64,000 nt of DNA, from NCBI RefSeq assembly GCF_005889735.1, contig NZ_VCKY01000008.1, forward strand, positions 31,528-95,527. The letters run 5' to 3'. Under the pieces are notes generated by a model. It searched no databases, was not told where the DNA came from, and worked only from the letters and a program-made list of their open reading frames with translations. The position numbers were made by a program, and so were the translations under genes. Source of the DNA: Nonomuraea turkmeniaca. GTDB lineage: Bacteria > Actinomycetota > Actinomycetes > Streptosporangiales > Streptosporangiaceae. Positions 45,305 through 54,297 of the stretch are shown piece after piece; positions within the stretch are counted from its first letter, which is position 1, and every line of letters begins with the position of its first letter.

Positions 45305-46567
45305 CTACAGCCGCTCGACGCGTTCACCCTCGGCGAGCACGCCGCGGGTGTCGAGCACGAGCCTGGCCTTCGCCTCGACCATGTCCAGGTCGAACGCGGC
45401 ATGCTGCTGCATGAGCAGCGTCACGTCCGCGTTGACCACGGCCTCGGCCAGGTCCTCCTCACGCGGCACCGGGGTGCCGTCTACCGACCACTCCTTGACG
45501 TACGGGTCCGCGAACGAGAGATCGGCACCCAGTTCCAGCAGCGCACGCGCCACCGGCAGGGCCGGGGTTTCCCGTTCGTCGGCGATATCCGGTTTGTAAG
45601 TGACGCCGAGCATAACGACTTTGGCCCCGTTGACGGGCTTCTTATGCCGGTTCAGCAGACGCTGGACGCGGGCCACCACGTAGGACGGCATCCGCTCGTT
45701 GATCTCCTGCGCCAGCTCCACGAACCTGAACGGGTAGCCCAGCTTGCGCACGGTGTACGACAGGTACGACGGGTCGACGGGGATGCAGTGCCCGCCGACG
45801 CCCGGTCCGGGCAGGAACTTCTGGAAGCCGAACGGCTTGGTCGCCGCCGCCTCGATGGCCTCCCACAGGTCGATCCCGAGCTCGTCGCAGAAGATCGCCA
45901 TCTCGTTGACGAGCGCGATGTTGACGTGCCGGTAGGTGTTCTCCAGCAGCTTGGCCATCTCGGCCTCACGGGTGCCGCTGACCGGCACCACCTGCTCGAT
46001 GAACTGCCCGTAGAACGCGGTCGCGCTGTCCCGGCAGGTCGTGGTGTAGCCGCCCACGACCTTGGGGGTGTTGCGCAGGCCGAACTTGGGGTTGCCCGGG
46101 TCGATGCGCTCGGGCGAGAAGGCGAGATGGAAGTCCTCACCGGCGACCAGGCCCGAGCTCTCCAGCAGCGGCCTGGCCACCTCGTCGGTGGTGCCCGGCC
46201 AGGTGGTGGACTCGAGCACGACGAGCGTGCCCTTGCTCAGGTTGCGGGCGACGGTCTTGGTGGCGCCCTCCACGGCGGACAGGTCCGGGCGGTGGTCCTC
46301 GTCCAGCGGGGTGGGCACGCAGATCACGATCGTGTTGCTCCGGGCCAGCACGGTCTCGTCGAGCGTGGCGGTGAACCCGTTGACCAGCATGTGCTCGAGG
46401 TCGGCGTCGGTCAGGTCATCGATGTACGACTGCCCGGCGTTGAGCGCCTCGACCTTGGCGGGGTCGACGTCCACGCCGACGACGCGCAGACCGGCGCCCA
46501 CCGCCTCCTTGGCGAGCGGCATGCCTACGTAGCCCAGACCGATGACAGCCAAGTCTATTTCTGTCAC
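45305..46567 (-). CDS. wecC: nucleotide-sugar dehydrogenase (UDP-ManNAc dehydrogenase type)
   Basis: 420 aa from the GTG at 46567. An NAD-dependent four-electron oxidase of the UDP-sugar dehydrogenase family: VIGLGYVGMPLA Rossmann motif, VPTPLDEDHRPDL, FSPERIDPGN, the catalytic Cys in FLPGPGVGGHCIPVDP and GVTYKPDIADERETPAL. It sits closer to WecC/WbpA than to UDP-glucose dehydrogenase. A UDP-GlcNAc 2-epimerase (wecB) is nearby, so the likely product is UDP-ManNAcA for a surface polymer. First gene of the GT4/DUF4434 run. Confidence 0.88.
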   Translation of the reverse strand: MTEIDLAVIGLGYVGMPLAKEAVGAGLRVVGVDVDPAKVEALNAGQSYIDDLTDADLEHMLVNGFTATLDETVLARSNTIVICVPTPLDEDHRPDLSAVEGATKTVARNLSKGTLVVLESTTWPGTTDEVARPLLESSGLVAGEDFHLAFSPERIDPGNPKFGLRNTPKVVGGYTTTCRDSATAFYGQFIEQVVPVSGTREAEMAKLLENTYRHVNIALVNEMAIFCDELGIDLWEAIEAAATKPFGFQKFLPGPGVGGHCIPVDPSYLSYTVRKLGYPFRFVELAQEINERMPSYVVARVQRLLNRHKKPVNGAKVVMLGVTYKPDIADERETPALPVARALLELGADLSFADPYVKEWSVDGTPVPREEDLAEAVVNADVTLLMQQHAAFDLDMVEAKARLVLDTRGVLAEGERVERL

Positions 46568-46685
46568 AGCTGTGCCTTTGAGGGCCGGAAACAACACTTC
46601 ATGGTCGCAAAGGTTATCTCAAGTCCACCTAGCTCACGCCTAATGCGACGGAAACCGTCAGAAGAGACAGCCAACTTGAAGGTCA

Positions 46686-48356
46686 TCATTCAGCCAAAGA
46701 CCGGTATAGGGCTTGATAAGACTCTGCCACGCGGCTCCAGGTGCGCTTCGCGGCCACCTCGGCCCGGCCCGCCTCACCCATCTCGGCCCGCCTGGCCGGG
46801 TCCTCGCTGAGCCCGGCGAGGGCCTTGGCGAGCGCCTCGGGATCGCCCGGCGGCACCAGCAGTCCGGCGCCGTCGGAGCCGACGAGCTCGGAGAGCGCGG
46901 GCAGATCACTGAGCACCACGGGCTTGCCGAGCGCCATCGCCTCGACGGGTTTCAATGGCGTAACGAGTCGGCATACCCGCAGGTCCTCGCGCGGGCACGC
47001 GAAGATGTCGATGGCGTCCTGCGCCTGCAGTGCCTCCTCGGGGCCGACCCGGCCGGGCAGGATCGCGTCGCTCAGGCCCAGCTCGCCGACGAGCTCCAGG
47101 AGGTTGTCACGCTCGGCGCCGTCGCCGACGATGAGCACCCGCACCGGCGTGCGCCCGTCACGCAGCAGCGCGGCGGCCCGCAGCAGGGTGGCGAAGCCCT
47201 CGTAGGCCACGATGCTGGACACCGAGCCGACGACGATCTCGTTGGGCTTGATGCCGTACGCGTCCCTGAACGAGGCGCCGTCGTAGTGCGCCGTCAGCAG
47301 CGAGTCGTCCACCGCGTTGGGCGCCAGGTGGATCTTCTCCCTGGGCACGCCGCGCTCGACGATCTCGGAGGCCATGGTCTCGGCCAGCGTGACCACCGCA
47401 TCCGCCTCGCGCATGAGGAACGCCTCGCGCTCGCGCTGGAGCACGTGCCGCTCGCTGCCGATCCTGGCCGGGTCGCGGGAGGCCCAGGTCTCCTCCAGGA
47501 AGCCGCGTACCTCGTAGACGAACGGCGTGCCCGTGCGGTCGCGCACGGCGTGCGCGACGGAGCCGTTGCGGTGGTCGGTGGCGGCGTGCAGCACCTGCGG
47601 ACGCAGCTGGGTGACGAGCTTGGTGACCGCGTCGGCGCCCCTGATCATGCGCCCGCGCATCTCGAACGGCACCTCGCCGTGCCCGTCGGGCAACAGCCGG
47701 TAGTAGGGGATGCCGTCGAGCTCCTCGAACGGCGGCGCGTCCGCATGCCCCTGCATCATCGGCCAGCCCCAGCTGGTGACCACGTGCGGGTCGAGCCCCG
47801 CCGCCTGCTGCGAGGTGACGATGCGATGGGTGCGCACGGTGTAGCCGGCCTGCGTGTACGGCAGCGCGTTGGTGACCAGGTGCAGCACCCGGCCCTCGAC
47901 CCGCTCCAGGATGGCCGCCTTGGGGCCCGGCGGGATCGGGTCCGGGCTGATGGCGGCCAGCTCACCCCGGTAGTAGGCGGCCCTGCGCTTGACGAACGGG
48001 TATTTGGTGTGGGCCTCGAGCACGGCGGCGGCCTGGCTGACCCGGCCGGCGTCCCAGTGTTCCTTGGCGTCGTTCCACGGCCCCTTGATCACACGCATGC
48101 CGAGCTTGCGCACCAGGCGCCTGGCCTGGCGCGCGGCGGGCCAGGCCACGCTGCCCACGATGGGGCGCAGCCGGGGCGGGAGCGCGTCGGCGGCTGCCTG
48201 GGCCACGCGGACGGGGTCGGATTTGACCTTCGTCACGACGACGCGGGAGACGATGATCGGGTGCTGGACGAAGCCCTTGAGAAGTCCACCGACGCCGGCA
48301 CGGGCGGACTTCGCGGAAACCTTGGAGGAGTCTTGACGACTGGCGTCGGATGCCAC
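46686..48356 (-). CDS. GT4-type glycosyltransferase with N-terminal extension
   Basis: 556 aa from the GTG at 48356 (start uncertain, no clear ribosome binding site). The first ~150 residues are basic and helical (AARQARRLVRKLGMRVIKGP) with no signal peptide. Then a GT-B glycosyltransferase follows: VLHLVTNALPYTQAGYTVR, HAATDHRNGSVAHAV, LAPNAVDDSL and the GT4 region LVTPLKPVEAMALGKPVVLSD. It is divergent from wecB across 56 bp and upstream of wecC, so it belongs to the polysaccharide cluster. Confidence 0.85.
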   Translation of the reverse strand: MASDASRQDSSKVSAKSARAGVGGLLKGFVQHPIIVSRVVVTKVKSDPVRVAQAAADALPPRLRPIVGSVAWPAARQARRLVRKLGMRVIKGPWNDAKEHWDAGRVSQAAAVLEAHTKYPFVKRRAAYYRGELAAISPDPIPPGPKAAILERVEGRVLHLVTNALPYTQAGYTVRTHRIVTSQQAAGLDPHVVTSWGWPMMQGHADAPPFEELDGIPYYRLLPDGHGEVPFEMRGRMIRGADAVTKLVTQLRPQVLHAATDHRNGSVAHAVRDRTGTPFVYEVRGFLEETWASRDPARIGSERHVLQREREAFLMREADAVVTLAETMASEIVERGVPREKIHLAPNAVDDSLLTAHYDGASFRDAYGIKPNEIVVGSVSSIVAYEGFATLLRAAALLRDGRTPVRVLIVGDGAERDNLLELVGELGLSDAILPGRVGPEEALQAQDAIDIFACPREDLRVCRLVTPLKPVEAMALGKPVVLSDLPALSELVGSDGAGLLVPPGDPEALAKALAGLSEDPARRAEMGEAGRAEVAAKRTWSRVAESYQALYRSLAE

Positions 48357-48412
48357 GCAGGGACCGTACCATAGGCAGCGTTTTTTCCCTTCCGCTATGA
48401 AAGGCGAGGTCA

Positions 48413-49543
48413 ATGAGGGAGAACCCCCTGGTCCTGCACGTATTGGGTGCTCGTCCCAATTTCGTGAAAGCGGCCCCGGTGGTGCGGGCACTCGGTGAAC
48501 TCGGCGTGCGGCAGGGCATCATCCACACCGGCCAGCACTACGACGCCCTGATGTCCGACGTCTTCTTCGCCGACCTCGGCCTGCCCGACCCGGTGGCGAA
48601 CCTGGCGGTCGGCTCGGGCAGCCACGCCAGGCAGACCGCGGCCCTGCTCGTCGGCCTGGAGGAGGTCGTCCAGGAGCACGACCCCGACCTCGTCGTGGTG
48701 TACGGCGACGTGAACTCTACGCTGGCCGCGATCCTGGTCTGCGCCAAGCTGGGCGTGCCGACCGCGCATGTGGAGGCGGGGCTGCGGTCGTTCGACCGGG
48801 GCATGCCCGAGGAGGTCAACAGGGTCGTCACGGACGCGCTCGCCGACCTGCTCTTCGCCACCTCCCCCGAGGCTTTGGCCTACCTGTCGGCGGAGGGGGT
48901 GCCGCCGTCCAAGGTGCACCTGGTCGGCAACCCGATGATCGACAGCTTGTTCTCGGCGCTGCCGGCGCTGGACCCGGCGCCCGTGGTGGCGCGGCTGGGC
49001 ATACCGGCTCGGTATGCCGTGGCGACGTTGCACCGCCCCGCGAACGTGGACACGGCCGAGGCCGCCGAAGAACTGGTCGACGCCGTGCTCGAGGTGTCGC
49101 GGCAGACCCCCGTCGTGATTCCGGTGCACCCGCGCGGCAAGGCGCGGCTGGCCGAGGCGGGCCTGGTCGACGGGGAGACGATCAAGGTCATCGAGCCGCT
49201 CGGCTATGTGGACTTCCTCTCACTCGTCCGCGGCGCCGCGCTGGTGGTCACGGACTCCGGCGGTGTGCAGGAGGAGACGACCGTGCTGGGCGTGCCCTGC
49301 CTGACGCTGCGGCCCAACACCGAACGGCCGATCACGATCACGCACGGCACCAACCGGCTGGTCACGCCCGCTCTCCTGCCCGCGGCCGCGGAGAAGGCGC
49401 TGGCCGACGGCGCCGCGACGCCGGCCGGCGAGCTGCCGGTGTTGTGGGACGGCAAGGCGGGGCCGCGGATCGCCACGGTGATCGCGGCCTGGCTGAAGGG
49501 TGACAACCTGGCGCCTGCTTCCCAGGCCAAACGCCCCGAATAG
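48413..49543 (+). CDS. wecB: UDP-N-acetylglucosamine 2-epimerase (non-hydrolysing)
   Basis: 376 aa, ATG preceded by a GAGG site. It interconverts UDP-GlcNAc and UDP-ManNAc. Motifs: LGARPNFVKAAPVV at the N-terminus, TGQHYDALMSDVFF, VYGDVNSTLAAI, HVEAGLRSFDRGMPEEVNR, VTLHRPANVDT as ATLHRPANVDT, and TDSGGVQEETTVLGVPCLTL. With the WecC-type dehydrogenase on the other strand it completes the route to UDP-ManNAcA. The CgeB-GT2 gene starts 51 bp downstream. Confidence 0.94.
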   Translation: MRENPLVLHVLGARPNFVKAAPVVRALGELGVRQGIIHTGQHYDALMSDVFFADLGLPDPVANLAVGSGSHARQTAALLVGLEEVVQEHDPDLVVVYGDVNSTLAAILVCAKLGVPTAHVEAGLRSFDRGMPEEVNRVVTDALADLLFATSPEALAYLSAEGVPPSKVHLVGNPMIDSLFSALPALDPAPVVARLGIPARYAVATLHRPANVDTAEAAEELVDAVLEVSRQTPVVIPVHPRGKARLAEAGLVDGETIKVIEPLGYVDFLSLVRGAALVVTDSGGVQEETTVLGVPCLTLRPNTERPITITHGTNRLVTPALLPAAAEKALADGAATPAGELPVLWDGKAGPRIATVIAAWLKGDNLAPASQAKRPE

Positions 49544-49594
49544 CCTTCGCTTCCGACGTAACATGACATCCCCTCAAGCGATAGGCGTAGCACC

Positions 49595-51631
49595 ATGGCC
49601 GAGAACCCCGAGCCTCCCGCATACCAACGACTCGGACCCGTCAACTGGCTTCCCGAGGAGCGCAAGCTCGTCGAGCGGTACGAGGCGGAGCTCAGGGAGC
49701 TGCGGCGGCGGCTGGAGATCGCCGAGGCCAAGGCCGCGTACTCCACGTGGAAGCTCGAGGCCACCCAGGCGAAGCGGACGTTCAAGCTGAGCGAGGCCCT
49801 GGGCGCGAAGAGCCCAGGGAAGATCGTCGAGGCGGTCCGCTCCAAGGACAAGGCGCCCACGCCTCCGATCCCGGTCACCGAGGCGACCGAGATCGCGAAC
49901 AACCGGCCGCCGCTCGTCGAGGTGCCGCCGGCGAAGTGGCCCAGCGGGCCGGTGAACCGGCCCGACCTGAAGGTCGCGGTGATCCTGGACGACTTCTCCA
50001 GGATGGCCTTCCGCTACGAGTGGGACCAGATCGAGTTCGGGCTCAAGGACTGGCCGGAGATCTTCGCGGAGAAGCGGCCCGACCTGCTGTTCTGCGAGTC
50101 GGCCTGGCACGGGAACCAGGGCCGCTGGCGCTACCAGATGACCGGCACCAACGCCCCCAAGGAGCCGCTGCGCGACCTGGTGGCCTGGTGCAGGCAGGAG
50201 GGCATTCCGACGGTCTTCTGGAACAAGGAGGACCCGCCGAACTTCGACTTCTTCATCGACACGGCCAAGCTGTTCGACTACGTGTTCACCTGCGACGGTG
50301 ACATGCTGCCGAAATATCGGGAAATTCTGGGGCATGACCGGGTGGACGTGCTGCAGTTCGCCGCCCAGCCCCGTGTGCACAACCCGATCCAGCAGAAGCA
50401 GGGGCGGCTGCACGACGTGGTGTTCGCCGGGATGTACTTCCGCGACAAGCACCCCGAGCGCCGCGAGCAGATGGAGACCGTCCTCGACCCGGTACGCGAG
50501 CTCGGCCTGCACATCTTCGCGCGCAACGGCGAGGTGGACGAGAAGTACGCCTGGCCGGAGAAGTACCGCCCGCACATCGTGGGCGAGCTGCCGTACGACC
50601 AGATGCTGGCCGCGTACCGGATGTACAAGGTCTTCCTGAACGTCAACTCGGTGCTGGACTCGCCGACCATGTGCGCGCGGCGGGTCTTCGAGCTGTCCGC
50701 CTGCGCGACCCCGGTGGTGTCCGGGTGGTCGCGGGCCATCGAGGAGACCTTCGGCGACCTGATCCCCATCGCGCGCGAGCCGATCGAGTCGTACAACCAG
50801 GTCCTGCACCTGATCAACAGCCCCGAGCTGCGGGCCAGGACAGGGCACCTGGCGTTGCGCGAGGTCTTCGACAAGCACCTGTTCTCACACCGCGTGGACC
50901 AGATCCTCCAGGACCTCGGGCACCAGGTGACACCCAGGACCCGGTCGATCTCGGTCGTGCTGCCCACCAACCGCGCCTCCCAGATCGAGCACGCGATCTC
51001 GTCGGTGGCCCGGCAGATCCACCGGCCCCTGCAGCTGATCATGGTGCTGCACGGGCTGGACATCGACCCGGTCGTGGTCGCCGACAAGGCGCGCATGGCG
51101 GGCATCACGGACGTCGTGGTGCTGCCGGCCGACGCCTCGCTGTCGCTCGGCGCCTGCATGAACCTGGGCATCGCGGCCGCCGAAGGCGACCTGATCGCCA
51201 AGATGGACGACGACAACCTGTACGGCGATCACTACCTGTCGGACCTGGTCCGGGCGTTCGACTACTCGGACGCGGAGCTGGTGGGCAAGGGCGCGCACTA
51301 CGCGTACTTCGAGGGCAGCAACACCACGATGCTCCGGCTGCCCGGCCTGGAGCACCGTTACTCGTTCCTCGTCCAGGGCGGCACGTTCCTCGGCAAGGCG
51401 GACATGTTCCGCTCGTACGGGTTCGCGGACATCACCCGCGGTGAGGACACCGAGCTGGTGCGGCGGCTGAAGGCGGACTCCGTCAAGATCTACTCGGCGG
51501 ACCGCTTCAACTTCGTCTACTGGCGCAGCGCCGACGCGTCGATGCACACCTGGCAGGCCGACCACATCAAGCTGACCCGCAACGCCCAGTTCTCCTTCGT
51601 CGGCCGCCCGGACGCCCATGTCCTGATCTGA
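49595..51631 (+). CDS. bifunctional CgeB-like / GT2 glycosyltransferase
   Basis: 678 aa. A short coiled coil (RKLVERYEAELRELRRRL) precedes a GT-B domain of the CgeB spore-coat type (about 120-455: KVAVILDDFSRMAF, VFWNKEDPPNFDFF, VFAGMYFRDKHPERR, VFELSACATPVVSGW). A GT-A family 2 domain fills the C-terminus (ISVVLPTNRASQIEHAISSV, then AKMDDDNLYGDHYL with a DDD metal motif). Two transferases in one chain suggest a repeated disaccharide unit. CgeB is linked to spore surface maturation in Bacillus, so a spore or aerial-hypha polymer is possible here. Confidence 0.85.
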   Translation: MAENPEPPAYQRLGPVNWLPEERKLVERYEAELRELRRRLEIAEAKAAYSTWKLEATQAKRTFKLSEALGAKSPGKIVEAVRSKDKAPTPPIPVTEATEIANNRPPLVEVPPAKWPSGPVNRPDLKVAVILDDFSRMAFRYEWDQIEFGLKDWPEIFAEKRPDLLFCESAWHGNQGRWRYQMTGTNAPKEPLRDLVAWCRQEGIPTVFWNKEDPPNFDFFIDTAKLFDYVFTCDGDMLPKYREILGHDRVDVLQFAAQPRVHNPIQQKQGRLHDVVFAGMYFRDKHPERREQMETVLDPVRELGLHIFARNGEVDEKYAWPEKYRPHIVGELPYDQMLAAYRMYKVFLNVNSVLDSPTMCARRVFELSACATPVVSGWSRAIEETFGDLIPIAREPIESYNQVLHLINSPELRARTGHLALREVFDKHLFSHRVDQILQDLGHQVTPRTRSISVVLPTNRASQIEHAISSVARQIHRPLQLIMVLHGLDIDPVVVADKARMAGITDVVVLPADASLSLGACMNLGIAAAEGDLIAKMDDDNLYGDHYLSDLVRAFDYSDAELVGKGAHYAYFEGSNTTMLRLPGLEHRYSFLVQGGTFLGKADMFRSYGFADITRGEDTELVRRLKADSVKIYSADRFNFVYWRSADASMHTWQADHIKLTRNAQFSFVGRPDAHVLI

Positions 51632-51688
51632 GGCCCGCGGAGCGGGCCCGGCAGCGGCGGATGGGCCGGGTCCAGCCGGGCCATCGGG
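51632..51688. terminator. GC-rich hairpins at a convergent junction
   Basis: GGCCCGC (51632-51638) pairs with GCGGGCC (51642-51648) directly after the stop codon. A second stem follows, pairing GATGG (51660-51664) with CCATC (51681-51685) and continuing inward with one mismatch. There is no U tract, but GC-rich double hairpins often end transcripts in actinomycetes. Confidence 0.45.
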
Positions 51689-51694
51689 CGGGCC

Positions 51695-52372
51695 TTACCT
51701 GGCCACTCGGGCCAGGTTCTGGTCGGCGAGGCCGGCGAGCTCGTACAGGCCGGCCGGCTTCACCTGCTGGCCGACCACGAGCATGCTCATGATGAAGGTG
51801 CCCCGCCTGATCATGACGGAGCCGATCTGGGCGTTCTTCTTGCCGCCCGCGGCCGTGGTCAGGTATGCCCGCGACTGGTCACCCTTGGTCGGCATGGGCA
51901 GGACGCGCGTCTTGTACGAGATCTTCGAGCCCTCGACGTCCGCCGCGTACGAGGTGCACTGCTCCGGCAGCGGCGCCGGGAAGGACGCCGACGGGAGGCG
52001 CACCACGGCCTGAGTGATCGAACCGCGCTCGGCGGCGAAGGCGATCACCGCTGCGGGCGCCTTGGCGACGTCCGGCTTGGCGGCGTCGAGCTGGGCTGCC
52101 CCGGCGCACTCCGGCCGCTCCAGCCTGGCCTGGCGGACCGCCGCCAGCCCCTTCTGGGTGGACTTGAGCGAGCCGAAGGCGCCCAGCTCCGGACCGTACG
52201 AGATCTGCATGCCCGCGGGCACGGGCAGCAGCGCGGCGCGGAGCCCGGACGCGTCGGCGGCCGACGACGCCGACGGCGGCGCCGAGGCGGCGGGCGCCGC
52301 CGCGGTCTCGTCGGCCGAGCATCCGGCTATCGTCACCATGCTCAGACATATGCCGGAAATGGCCTTGCGCAT
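51695..52372 (-). CDS. putative lipoprotein, unknown function
   Basis: 225 aa. The signal peptide ends with a lipobox (VTIAGC), so the mature protein is lipid-anchored outside the membrane, followed by an Ala/Ser-rich linker. The exported domain has two cysteines (RPECAGAAQ and EQCTSYAAD) and is weakly reminiscent of the PknH-extracellular or DUF5642 type of sensor domain, but the family is not certain. Upstream flotillin and NfeD-like genes run in the same direction, 76 bp away. Confidence 0.72.
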   Translation of the reverse strand: MRKAISGICLSMVTIAGCSADETAAAPAASAPPSASSAADASGLRAALLPVPAGMQISYGPELGAFGSLKSTQKGLAAVRQARLERPECAGAAQLDAAKPDVAKAPAAVIAFAAERGSITQAVVRLPSASFPAPLPEQCTSYAADVEGSKISYKTRVLPMPTKGDQSRAYLTTAAGGKKNAQIGSVMIRRGTFIMSMLVVGQQVKPAGLYELAGLADQNLARVAR

Positions 52373-52448
52373 GAGCCCTCCCCCTTCACTCCAGCGTCAT
52401 TCTCGAAAACGCTAGAGGAATCGCGGCCCACACATCTGTGCAACGTCG

Positions 52449-53951
52449 CTATTCGCGGAATTCCGTGGCTTTAGGAAATTCAGCGGCTTTAGGAATGATT
52501 TCCGATTCGCCGTTGTTCGGATTTCCGCCATTGAGCAACGCCCTGGCCAGACCCAGTCCGGTGCCGCCCAGCGTGAGCGCCTTGGCCAGGAGCTCCTCGA
52601 CGCCCTGGGCGCCGTTCAGCACCACCATGTGGTCCACGTTCGCAAACGCCTTCGCGCCTGCCTCCACGACCTCCGGCCAGCGCTCGGCGAGCTGCTGGGC
52701 GATGACCGCCTCCTGGTTCTCCTTCAGCGCCTGCGCCCGCGCCTTGATCGCCTGGGCCTCCGCCAGGCCCTTGGCCTGCGACGCCTCGGCCTCGGCCAGG
52801 CCCAGCGCCTTGGCCGCCTCGGCGTGGGCCAGCCCGCGGGCCTGGGTGGCCGCGGCTTCGGCCTCCCCGGTGAACCTCGTGGCCGCACCGGCCGCCTCAC
52901 CGCGCAGCCGCACGGACTCCGCCTCGGCCGCGGCGGCCTGCTTGACCTGGGAGGCCTGCGCGACCGCCCTCAGCTCGGTCTCCCTGGCCTCGGCCTCCGC
53001 CTGTGCGATGCGGGCGTCGCGCTCGGCCTGGGAGAGCGTGACGGTCTCGTACGCCTTGGCGTCGGCGGGCTTGCGCACCTGCGACTGCAGGCGCTGCTCG
53101 GCCAGCTGCGCCTCCAGCTCGGCGGCCCTGGTCTCCTGGACCACCACCTCCTGGCGGGCGGTCGCCTCCGACAGCGGGCCCGCCTGCCTGGTCGTGGCCA
53201 TGGCCCGATCGATCTCGGCCTGGTAGGAGGCCTCCTTGATCCGGGAGTCGCGCCGGGCGGCGGCCATGTTGGCGGCGGCGATCTGCTCGGCCTCGGTGGC
53301 CTCCTGGTCGCGCTGGGCCTGGGCGATGCGGGCGGTGGCGGCGACCTTGGCGGCGTGCGGCTTGCCGAGATTGACGATGTAACCGGTCTCGTCGTCGATC
53401 TCCTGGATCTGCAGCGAGTCCACGATCAGGCCGAGCTTGCTCATCTCGTCGGCCGCCGAAGCCCTGGTCTCGCTGGTCAGACGCTCGCGGTTGAGTATCA
53501 GGTCCTCGATGGTGAGGTTGCCGATAATCGAGCGCAGGTGTCCGGTGAACAGCTCGTGGATCGCGCTGGTCATGAAGTCCTGCTGGTCGAGGAAGCGGCG
53601 GGCGGCGTTGGCGATGGAGGAGAGGTCGTCGCCGACCTTGTAGATCACCACACCGCGGATGTGCACCGGGATGCCCTGCTGGGTGACGCAGGAGACCTGG
53701 AGGTTGGCGGCCCTGGTGTCGAGGCGTAGCCGCCTGGCGGTCTGGAAGCCCGGCAGCACGGCCGTGCCCTTCCCGGTGATGATTTTGAAGCCCAGGCTGT
53801 CGAGGCTCTCGCCGCGCCGGCGCGCGCCCAGGCCGGAGATGATCAAGGCCTCGTTGGGCTCCGCGACCCGCCATACGGCCTTGAACAGCAGGGTGATGAC
53901 GATCGCCGCGACGATGACGGTGCCGCCGATGATGTAGAACTCAGGGGACAT
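52449..53951 (-). CDS. flotillin-like SPFH protein
   Basis: 500 aa from the ATG at 53951 (GGGAGGGG upstream). An N-terminal membrane segment (IIGGTVIVAAIVITLLF) and SPFH domain (VAEPNEALIISGLGARR, LQVSCVTQQGIPVHIRGVVIYKV, DFMTSAIHELFTGHLRSIIG) are followed by a long Ala/Glu-rich flotillin coiled coil with repeated EAEA/AEAEA patterns. Such proteins organise functional membrane microdomains. It starts 10 bp after the NfeD-like gene, and flotillin-NfeD pairing is a known conserved arrangement. Confidence 0.92.
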   Translation of the reverse strand: MSPEFYIIGGTVIVAAIVITLLFKAVWRVAEPNEALIISGLGARRRGESLDSLGFKIITGKGTAVLPGFQTARRLRLDTRAANLQVSCVTQQGIPVHIRGVVIYKVGDDLSSIANAARRFLDQQDFMTSAIHELFTGHLRSIIGNLTIEDLILNRERLTSETRASAADEMSKLGLIVDSLQIQEIDDETGYIVNLGKPHAAKVAATARIAQAQRDQEATEAEQIAAANMAAARRDSRIKEASYQAEIDRAMATTRQAGPLSEATARQEVVVQETRAAELEAQLAEQRLQSQVRKPADAKAYETVTLSQAERDARIAQAEAEARETELRAVAQASQVKQAAAAEAESVRLRGEAAGAATRFTGEAEAAATQARGLAHAEAAKALGLAEAEASQAKGLAEAQAIKARAQALKENQEAVIAQQLAERWPEVVEAGAKAFANVDHMVVLNGAQGVEELLAKALTLGGTGLGLARALLNGGNPNNGESEIIPKAAEFPKATEFRE

Positions 53952-53961
53952 CGGCCCCTCC

Positions 53962-54162
53962 CTAGATGAGTGCTTTGGCCACGTAGACCGTGCGCGGGGG
54001 GAAGTAGTCCACAACGACGACGATGGCTCCGACGGGGATCTCCTCGCCGGTCACGCTCGGATGGGCGTAGAAGGCCTCGACGCCGCCCCTGATCGGAATC
54101 ATGACCTCGCCGACGAGTCCAGGGCCGATCTTCCCGGTGACCCTGCCCTGCCTGCCGACCAC
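53962..54162 (-). CDS. NfeD-like OB-fold protein (short form)
   Basis: 66 aa from the GTG at 54162, which has GGGGGAG 6 nt upstream. The sequence (GRQGRVTGKIGPGLVGEVMIP and GAIVVVVDYFPPRTVYVA) is the C-terminal OB-fold of NfeD proteins; the usual membrane segments and protease domain are missing. Upstream of and close to the flotillin gene, it probably binds the SPFH protein. A short gene of this kind is typical of actinobacterial flotillin operons. Confidence 0.75.
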   Translation of the reverse strand: MVGRQGRVTGKIGPGLVGEVMIPIRGGVEAFYAHPSVTGEEIPVGAIVVVVDYFPPRTVYVAKALI

Positions 54163-54297
54163 CTCTGACTCCCCCCGTTGGTGATATTCCGGACGGTACT
54201 CCAAACCGGCATTCGCGGTAATAGGTCACGCAAAATGTTCCTCGAGGCGCTGCGCGGCTCTGTGCGGCATTTGGCCTGGCCTGCTGATGATCGCGCC

